DNA from: a bacterium
GTDB taxonomy: Bacteria; Bacteroidota; Rhodothermia; Rhodothermales; UBA10348
Length of the DNA stretch: 37,678 bases
NCBI GenBank assembly: GCA_013204185.1
Contig: JABMOI010000219.1
Coordinates: forward strand, 1 to 37,678
Reading direction: 5' to 3'
Below the pieces are notes generated by a model, which was not told where the DNA came from, ran no database searches, and saw only the letters and a list, made by a program, of their open reading frames with translations. Shown one piece after another: positions 32,503-37,678 of this stretch. The position numbers were made by a program, and so were the translations under genes. Position 1 is the first letter of the stretch. Every line of letters starts with the position of its first letter.

Positions 32503-33159
32503 TTAGTTTGCTTTCTCTCCTTCCACCCACTGTACTGCATGTTGCATAAGCTCAGCGGCACTATTCAAGTTCAACTTGGTCTTGATTCGGGCTCGATATG
32601 ACTCCACGGTTTTAACTGAAAGGTGAAGTCGCTCCGCAATATCTCGCGTTCCACATCCTCTACCGGTGAGTTCGAAGACCTCCAATTCCCGATCACTGAG
32701 CACTTCCAGAGGGGACTGCGCAAGCATTTCGTGTCCTGATGCCATTCCCAGCAATAACCGCTCATTGATCTCATCCGAAACATAAATACCGCCATTCATG
32801 ACCCGGCGTACTGCCTTTACCATGACATCGGGGGCCTCAAGCTTCATCACGTAGCCCTTTGCTCCTGCCCGGATTGCCCGTTCAGCATACAACGCTTCAT
32901 CGTGACGGCTTACAACCAGAGTCTTCATCGCCGGACGAATCGCATGCACTTGCTTGATTAATTCGAGACCGCTCATACCTGGAAGAGAGATATCAACGAT
33001 CACTAAATCTGGGTTTTGCGACTCAACGACGCCCAAGGCATCTTCCGCATTCGATGCCTGTCCGCAGACAGTAATATCTGATTCCGCTTCAAGGGACAAT
33101 ACGAGTCCTTTTCGCATCAAAGGGTGATCGTCTACTACTACTATTCTGATCATGGCCAT
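32503..33159 (-). CDS. NarL/FixJ-type response regulator
   Basis: Transcription factor of 218 residues. The receiver domain (about 3-120) has the acidic pocket VVDDHP at 8-13, phospho-acceptor D56 in VIVDISLPG and Lys K106 in GYVMKLEA. The LuxR-type helix-turn-helix (about 152-205) has LSDRELEVFELTGRG and SVKTVESYRARIKTKL. It begins 10 nt after the upstream histidine kinase gene on the same strand, so the two are a cognate pair. An ATG at residue 3 is an alternative start. Target genes are not visible; nothing in its own upstream region stands out. Confidence 0.96.
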   Translation of the reverse strand: MAMIRIVVVDDHPLMRKGLVLSLEAESDITVCGQASNAEDALGVVESQNPDLVIVDISLPGMSGLELIKQVHAIRPAMKTLVVSRHDEALYAERAIRAGAKGYVMKLEAPDVMVKAVRRVMNGGIYVSDEINERLLLGMASGHEMLAQSPLEVLSDRELEVFELTGRGCGTRDIAERLHLSVKTVESYRARIKTKLNLNSAAELMQHAVQWVEGEKAN

Positions 33160-33169
33160 TTGGACAAAT

Positions 33170-34501
33170 TCAAATTGATGTGTGGGGCGAAGATAAGGTA
33201 CATCTTATGAGAGTTCCTCTCCCCGCTTCTGCTTCAATCTCGAGGCGGGCGTTAATAATACGCGCCCTATAACCCATAATATCGACACCCATGCCTCGAT
33301 CTTCTTTCAAAACTTCGGGGAATCCCACTCCGTTGTCTTCGATGGTGAGAACTGCGCTATCCGGTGATGTATCTAATGTAACCGTAATTTGCTCAGCTTT
33401 TCCATGTTTAACCGCATTGCTAACGGCTTCTTGAGCAATTCGATACAAATTAGATGCCTCGCTACTATCACTAATTCGAACCTTTCCCTTCTCGACGTAA
33501 GTACAGCGAACGGAGAAGTATTTTTCCGCGTTCGAACAAAGCGTCCGCAAGGCAGCAGACATGCCATCGCCTTCGAGTTCAACTTGAACCAACCCCCTGG
33601 CAATATTGCGAGTCATTCGATCTGCTTCACGGACCAAATCAGTGATTTCATGCATTTCCTCAGCGAATTCGGACTTTTCATTCTCTAGCCGATTCGCCAT
33701 ATTACGGCCAATCAGACTAATTCCGGTTAACATTTGGCCGAGCCCATCATGCAAATCTTGTCCAACTCTTCTGCGTTCTTGCTCTGAAATCCGCAGAATC
33801 TCGTGCTCAAGTTTGCGTCGTTCGCTCACGTCTCGAATAATCCCGACAAATAATTTTTTCCCATCCGACTCAAACTCGCTGACGGCCAAATCCATCGGAA
33901 ATATCTCTCCCGACTTCCTCAAACCACTTACTTCCCTGCCAATTCCGATAATCTTTTTTTTGCCAGTTGTCAGATAATTGTCAATGTATCGGTCGTGATT
34001 TCTAGAGTAGGATTCTGGCATCAAAAAATTGACGTTTTTGCCGATCACCTCAGACGTCGAATATTGAAATATTTTTTCTGCCGCTTTGTTATAAAGCTGT
34101 ATAAAGCCACGGGTGTTGATAATGATGATGCCTTCAACCGTGTTTTCAAAAACAGCTGCGAACTGTCTCTTTCGAGACTCTCTGATAATAAGGCGCCTTA
34201 AGATGAACGGAATCCGGGAAGACAATTCAACGGCGTCAGTAAAAAGGTCATCGACGGAAGACTCTACCCTTCCCCAGATAAACGAATTATCCAAAAGTGA
34301 CCGATGTGCAATACGAACGCAGTCTAAACTATTCGATAAAAGGAATTCGATATCGTGTAATTCGACCTCATCGGTACTGACCAAAATAACCATGGACACA
34401 CCCGTCACGGGGTCCATTCCTGTAAATACCTCATGTTCGAGGGATAGGACTTCGGCTACTTCAGGCGCAATATTTAGCTTGTCGAGAACGAGAACTTTCA
34501 T
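33170..34501 (-). CDS. PAS-HisKA_3 sensor kinase with FixL-like heme-PAS signature
   Basis: Soluble sensor kinase of 443 residues. Residues 1-105 look like a receiver-type fold without a phospho-acceptor Asp. The PAS domain (about 113-228) contains GKNVNFLMPESYS, then H169 in NHDRYI and R189 in IIGIGREV. As I recall the Bradyrhizobium FixL sequence, its heme-ligating His200 and distal Arg220 lie in the same motifs with the same 20-residue spacing. The HisKA_3 region has H251 in QDLHDGLGQ, and the ATPase domain has NLYRIAQEAVSNAVKHG, EDNGVGFP and GMGVDIMGYRA. It sits 12 nt after sixA and 10 nt before its regulator gene. Oxygen or NO sensing is a reasonable inference. The PAS motif also occurs in proteins not shown to bind heme. 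Confidence 0.93.
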   Translation of the reverse strand: MKVLVLDKLNIAPEVAEVLSLEHEVFTGMDPVTGVSMVILVSTDEVELHDIEFLLSNSLDCVRIAHRSLLDNSFIWGRVESSVDDLFTDAVELSSRIPFILRRLIIRESRKRQFAAVFENTVEGIIIINTRGFIQLYNKAAEKIFQYSTSEVIGKNVNFLMPESYSRNHDRYIDNYLTTGKKKIIGIGREVSGLRKSGEIFPMDLAVSEFESDGKKLFVGIIRDVSERRKLEHEILRISEQERRRVGQDLHDGLGQMLTGISLIGRNMANRLENEKSEFAEEMHEITDLVREADRMTRNIARGLVQVELEGDGMSAALRTLCSNAEKYFSVRCTYVEKGKVRISDSSEASNLYRIAQEAVSNAVKHGKAEQITVTLDTSPDSAVLTIEDNGVGFPEVLKEDRGMGVDIMGYRARIINARLEIEAEAGRGTLIRCTLSSPHTSI

Positions 34502-34513
34502 TTCAGCAAATGA

Positions 34514-35008
34514 TCAATTTTCAAGTTGTCTTGGAGTCACGTAGAGTTTCATTGACGCCTGAGCAGCTTTCAACTCTCTCCAGCTTGAAATGGGGATGCT
34601 GAACATCATAAACGTCCCAGTTGGCACATCGACCTGCGAACCGCCCAAAAGCCAGCTAGCAAAATCCCCTGTTGTGGGTTGGTGTCCAACGACCAAGGCT
34701 GATTCAACCTTGTCGTCCAGATGGGATAGCTGCTTGATGATGTCGGCGCGCGAACATAAGTACAAATCCGTGAGGTAGGTAACGCTAGCATTCCAACCAG
34801 CATGTTTCATCAGAAGCGAGAGCGTCTCTTTGGTTCGCTTGGCAGTTGAAGATAGAATGATCTCCGGCTGGACAATCTCTTGTTTCAAAAACGAGCCCAT
34901 GCTTTTTGCGGCCCGCTTCCCCCGTTCGTTCAACGGCCTTTCGTGGTCAGCCCCATAGCTGGCGTCCCAATCAGATTTCGCATGGCGAAGTAGACACAAA
35001 GTTTTCAT
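34514..35008 (-). CDS. sixA: SixA-type phosphohistidine phosphatase
   Basis: Histidine-phosphatase superfamily protein of 164 residues. The RHG-type motif reads LLRHAKSDWD with catalytic H9, then ERPLNERGKRAA, SSTAKRTKETL and the second His in VVGHQPT. Family members remove phosphate from phosphohistidine in HPt domains or in the nitrogen-related phosphotransferase system. It is placed 12 nt before the FixL-like kinase gene on the same strand, so the product could damp signalling of that kinase. It lies 44 bp after folB. Substrate identity is not shown by sequence. Confidence 0.92.
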   Translation of the reverse strand: MKTLCLLRHAKSDWDASYGADHERPLNERGKRAAKSMGSFLKQEIVQPEIILSSTAKRTKETLSLLMKHAGWNASVTYLTDLYLCSRADIIKQLSHLDDKVESALVVGHQPTTGDFASWLLGGSQVDVPTGTFMMFSIPISSWRELKAAQASMKLYVTPRQLEN

Positions 35009-35052
35009 GGACCGAATTATCGTTCAAGATTGAGGATTGACAGCAAAAGGCA

Positions 35053-35418
35053 CTAACGAATTGCCTTACACTGCGCTTCTGCGCAATCGCACGGGCCGCC
35101 AACGGGTGGGTTCGCCTTCCTTACGACAACATCTACAGAGCAAATAATCGATTCCCTGTCTAAAATCTGGTGGGCAATAACGTAGGCCAGGCGCTCTATT
35201 AGAAAAAAATTATTTCCCGTGATAACCTGCTTAATATCGGCATAAACTCGTTCATAATCGACCGTTTTAGAGAGGTCGTCGGCTTTTGCTGCAGCTTCGA
35301 AGTCTAGCTCCATCGCTACATCGACTTCATATCGCCCCCCAATGCGGTGTTCTTCTTGCATGACTCCGTGATGTGCGTAAAACACGGCATTTTGCAGACG
35401 TACAATTCCTAGAGACAT
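35053..35418 (-). CDS. folB: Dihydroneopterin aldolase
   Basis: Folate-pathway enzyme that splits dihydroneopterin to 6-hydroxymethyl-dihydropterin and glycolaldehyde. The 121-residue length is typical. Motifs are FYAHHGVMQEEHRIGG (with the Glu of the substrate pocket at 22/23), DLSKTVDYERVY, FLIERLAYVIA and VRKANPPVGG, where K101 is the catalytic Lys. The C terminus has an unusual GPCDCAEAQC stretch with three Cys. No other folate genes are adjacent. It is the first gene of a same-strand series folB-sixA-kinase-regulator, with a 44-bp gap before sixA, so cotranscription is possible but not certain. A set of short repeats lies just upstream at 35438-35505. Confidence 0.94.
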   Translation of the reverse strand: MSLGIVRLQNAVFYAHHGVMQEEHRIGGRYEVDVAMELDFEAAAKADDLSKTVDYERVYADIKQVITGNNFFLIERLAYVIAHQILDRESIICSVDVVVRKANPPVGGPCDCAEAQCKAIR

Positions 35419-35437
35419 AGTATTTCACAGAAAATGA

Positions 35438-35505
35438 GGGCTCGAATGCGAATGGGCTCGATAACAACGGGGGCTCGATAACAATAAGGACTCGGCTAAT
35501 GATAC
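35438..35505. repeat. Short tandem repeats, 16-17 bp period, upstream of folB
   Basis: GGGCTCGA occurs at 35438, 35454 and 35471, and the longer unit GGGCTCGATAACAA is identical at 35454-35467 and 35471-35484. A weaker fourth copy GGACTCGG begins at 35488. The repeats occupy the 139-bp space between folB and the lipoprotein gene, about 20-90 bp before the folB start. They could bind a regulator or be slippage-prone. Confidence 0.75.
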
Positions 35506-35531
35506 GGGTACGATTTTTGTCAATTATTGCA

Positions 35532-35548
35532 GGTTTATCAATTAAACC
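35532..35548. other. Small inverted repeat after the P460-like gene
   Basis: GGTTTA and TAAACC form a 6-bp stem with a 5-nt loop, 10 nt past the stop of the P460-like gene. The stem is AT-rich and no T-tract follows, so termination is uncertain. Confidence 0.28.
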
Positions 35549-35557
35549 GACGAGGAA

Positions 35558-36604
35558 TTAATAAAGACCTAGATTGGCAACCACTTTAGCTTCCTCTTCA
35601 GAAGCCGTTCCGCCCTTAACGTCCCGTATCAAACTCGCTAAATATAGCGTACCGTACAGACCCAAAATATGATCGCTTCTTCGTGCATGCTCTGATAAGC
35701 CCGAGGCAAGGGACGCATTTTTTAAGTATTCCGGCACAAAGTAGGCTCTCTCTCCAGTTGGCCCAGGCCTGGCCGCTGACGGAAAGCTACGCTCTGGTTC
35801 AAAAAGCCTATCGCCAAAATGACAGCCAACACATTGAGTTGGTACCCGCAATGGATCTGGCTTTTTTTCAATGAATTGAGATAACTTTCCTTCCGATCCG
35901 TAGGCAAAATAATCCCAATATCCATCTTCCCTCTTCACCATCGCAGTCACTTCGCGCACTGACTCGCCACCTAGGTGCTCTCCTACAAATACGGTGCCGA
36001 TTGGGTAAATAATGGGGTCTGACAAGGTAGACAACCCTTTCAGAGCAGCAAACAGGGCCGTTTTGGGCACGGACAACCTGCGTCTGAAATGCGTCATTTG
36101 TCCTACCAACTCGTGGACAAACCACGATTCCGAGTCCCAATCTCCATATCGGATTTTCAAATCAGCTACGGACTTTGGCGCATTTCTCACCGCGTAGTAA
36201 GAACTTGAAACTGCCGGCTCGAATTCCTCCCACGTTAGCTTTTCATCGTCACCGGCTACTTCAAACAGGGTTTCCATTGAAGGAGGTAAGTCGAGTCCCT
36301 CCTTTGGTCGATGAAGCCACCAGGCTGAATCAACGTTTGATAACACTGAATCCAATTGCCAGCCATCAGGAAGCATGCCCCCGATATAAAATGCCAAAAG
36401 CATTTCATCATCCGATTTGTCTAACTCGATGAGGATGGATCCTGGCGCATTTGCTACTGACTGACCGGCTTCGTTGGTCTTGTTTTCTACCGCAGACGAA
36501 TCGGAGTTGCCGCCACCACAGCCCATTCCTGTGAATACGAACAGGAATACTGAGAGGTGATAAATTGGTCGTAGATGCAAGCTTGGAAACGGAGGTAATC
36601 TCAT
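35558..36604 (-). CDS. Putative lipoprotein with cytochrome-P460-like heme domain
   Basis: Exported protein of 348 residues. The hydrophobic segment at about 13-26 ends in GMGC, so C29 may be a lipidated cysteine, though the lipobox is poor (Gly at -3). A low-complexity Ser/Asn/Glu linker follows. The C-terminal part has YPIGTVFVGEHLGG, TAMVKREDGYWDYF and then QCVGCHFGD with the heme-binding C258, C261 and H262. This order resembles cytochrome P460/c'-beta proteins (hydrophobic-PxGT strand, MVK strand, CxxCH near the end). One heme c is expected. The crosslinking Lys typical of P460 cannot be placed with certainty. It is transcribed alone, divergent from the coiled-coil gene. Function could be NO or hydroxylamine chemistry or electron transfer. 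Confidence 0.75.
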   Translation of the reverse strand: MRLPPFPSLHLRPIYHLSVFLFVFTGMGCGGGNSDSSAVENKTNEAGQSVANAPGSILIELDKSDDEMLLAFYIGGMLPDGWQLDSVLSNVDSAWWLHRPKEGLDLPPSMETLFEVAGDDEKLTWEEFEPAVSSSYYAVRNAPKSVADLKIRYGDWDSESWFVHELVGQMTHFRRRLSVPKTALFAALKGLSTLSDPIIYPIGTVFVGEHLGGESVREVTAMVKREDGYWDYFAYGSEGKLSQFIEKKPDPLRVPTQCVGCHFGDRLFEPERSFPSAARPGPTGERAYFVPEYLKNASLASGLSEHARRSDHILGLYGTLYLASLIRDVKGGTASEEEAKVVANLGLY

Positions 36605-36695
36605 TCACGTGTTAACAAAACGATGCTCAAAGTGGCTCTTGGGAAAGCCCCAAACCGCCCTAAAGTAGAGTGCGTTCCTTATGGAGACCACAATA

Positions 36696-36724
36696 TTGCC
36701 GATTTATGGAATATGAACTATCTA
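36696..36724 (+). promoter_or_regulatory. Weak promoter candidate for the terminal coiled-coil gene
   Basis: TTGCCG, a 17-bp spacer and TATCTA lie about 43 bp before the TTG start at 36767, in an AT-rich divergent intergenic region. The -35 match is fair but the -10 is poor. The rest of 36605-36766 holds no gene. Confidence 0.25.
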
Positions 36725-36766
36725 TTTCATAACAATATTTACTAAGCAACGCGCCGTTAAAAGCTC

Positions 36767-37678
36767 TTGATTGAATCCATCCATATTGTGTGGCTGGCCT
36801 TATTTGGCCTATTAACCCTGGTTTTCGGAGCAGTGGGCGGATTCTTGTTTTCCAAAATCCGCCTTCACCGTAGAGAAGTGGAGCTAGGAGAGGAAGCTCA
36901 ACGACTCAGGGAGCAGCGAGTTAAGCTGCAACGGGAAGCCTATCAAACGTCCACTTCTACATTCCATAAAAAGAGTGAACAAGAAAACGATTCTACGTTA
37001 GCATTGAGCGAAATGCTCAAGCAGCGCGAGCATGAGCTCTCGATTTTGGAGCACGAGTCACAAATGGAACTTCGGATACTCCGGGAGCAGAACGAAATGC
37101 TTCAGGAGGAGCTAAATGAGATGATTGCGGCCTCCTATTCGTATGGACATCACGTTGAGCCCGGATTGTTTGAGGATGTCCACGAAAAACATGACGTGGA
37201 TGAAGCGAAAGAAGTCAATGAAATGGAAGAAAAGGCAGATAACAACGATTCGACAAAGTCGGAGCCTATTCAAACTGATGCGGCTGAAAGCATAATAGAA
37301 GATGATTCCGGGGACTCAGGCATTAAAGAAGCCGAGTCAGACTCATTTGTTGGCAAGAACGACGAGGCGTCAGAAGTCGCGGATGAAGCCGAGGATGAAG
37401 CTGAAGACGAAAACGAGTTCGCATTTCATTGGACAGCCCCTCCCACCCTTATGCCCTCACTTTCACACGTCGAGGACGCTGTCGCAGAACCAGAACTTTC
37501 TCCGCCTACTAATCCGGTTGGATCGCTATCCTGGCCTGTAAATTCTGAAGAACCTGCCATCGAACAGAAAGCGGTTTTTTCTCTACCCGTCTTTAAGCAC
37601 GTCGTTGATTTCGTACCACCCACGCCTCAAGTTCCAGTGGCGCCGCCAGCGCCGCCAGTACAAGCGGTTCAGGATGCA
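36767..37678 (+). CDS. Membrane-anchored coiled-coil protein, 3' end beyond the window
   Basis: An open frame of 304 codons runs from TTG at 36767 to the last base with no stop. An in-frame TAA at 36758 limits the start, and there is no ATG before residue 83, so TTG at 36767 or GTG at 36788 must initiate. Residues 6-28 form one hydrophobic helix followed by KIRLHRR, giving a membrane anchor with the rest in the cytoplasm by the positive-inside rule. Residues about 35-120 are rich in Glu, Gln, Leu and Arg in heptad-like order, a likely coiled coil. Residues 135-218 are strongly acidic, and 283-297 are Pro/Ala-rich. The layout recalls ZipA-like or YhcB-like anchors, but no family is recognised. 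The C-terminal domain is missing from view. Confidence 0.75.
   Translation, partial: MIESIHIVWLALFGLLTLVFGAVGGFLFSKIRLHRREVELGEEAQRLREQRVKLQREAYQTSTSTFHKKSEQENDSTLALSEMLKQREHELSILEHESQMELRILREQNEMLQEELNEMIAASYSYGHHVEPGLFEDVHEKHDVDEAKEVNEMEEKADNNDSTKSEPIQTDAAESIIEDDSGDSGIKEAESDSFVGKNDEASEVADEAEDEAEDENEFAFHWTAPPTLMPSLSHVEDAVAEPELSPPTNPVGSLSWPVNSEEPAIEQKAVFSLPVFKHVVDFVPPTPQVPVAPPAPPVQAVQDA

Noticed and set aside
35438-35505. Possible CRISPR array
   Set aside because: Units are only 16-17 bp with no spacers of constant length, and no cas genes are present.
37302-37541. 79-codon plus-strand frame near the end
   Set aside because: It is out of frame with the 304-codon coiled-coil frame that covers the same bases and has the better coding pattern.

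Overview
The window reads as ordinary chromosome of a Gram-negative bacterium of the Bacteroidota/Rhodothermota/Balneolota kind. GC is near 50% by eye and genes are tightly packed on both strands. The lineage guess is inference. It rests on a bacterial GGGP-synthase-family protein beside alaS, a proline-rich TonB, a Tat-exported glycosylasparaginase beside an M14 peptidase, frequent GTG/TTG starts and few Shine-Dalgarno sequences. No transposon, phage, CRISPR array or clear sign of recent transfer was found, and no gene-free stretch exceeds 300 bases (the longest is 31340-31584).

Layout. 1-58: 5' part of a tRNA-Ser(CGA), minus strand, cut by the window edge. 202-3791 (-): alaS then the PcrB-like prenyltransferase, overlapping by 4 nt. 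3936-7680 (-): glycosylasparaginase then an M14 peptidase with a C-terminal amidotransferase-like region, closed by a hairpin terminator. 7751-12211 (+): thiE, then a coupled trio of M24 peptidase, receiver-PAS-histidine kinase and DUF819 membrane protein. 12260-14107 (-): oligoendopeptidase F. 14267-14818 (+): TlpA-like lipoprotein. 14803-18895 (-): DNA polymerase I and an M16 peptidase. 19007-22056 (+): TDP-sugar genes (rfbB, an rfbA-like and an rfbC-like gene) and a HAD phosphatase. 22039-27310 (-): ParA-like ATPase, penicillin-acylase-family hydrolase, SNF-type transporter and low-molecular-weight phosphotyrosine phosphatase. 27375-30314 (+): lnt, maf and a glutamine amidotransferase. 30311-31339 (-): Acg-like nitroreductase. 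31585-32334 (-): tonB with a strong terminator. 32503-35418 (-): folB, sixA, a kinase with a FixL-like PAS domain, and a NarL-type regulator. 35558-36604 (-): a cytochrome-P460-like putative lipoprotein. 36767-37678 (+): the first 304 codons of a membrane-anchored coiled-coil protein running off the window.

Themes. Peptide and amide breakdown recurs: M14, M24, M3, M16, glycosylasparaginase, the N-terminal nucleophile acylase and an amino-acid-type transporter. Two sensor kinases each carry an N-terminal receiver-like domain. One is translationally coupled to a peptidase and sits beside an uncharacterised membrane protein. The other keeps the heme-binding His and the Arg of FixL and lies just downstream of a phosphohistidine phosphatase gene. 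These two clusters, the ParA-to-phosphatase quartet and the P460-like protein are the best leads. None of them proves a new system.
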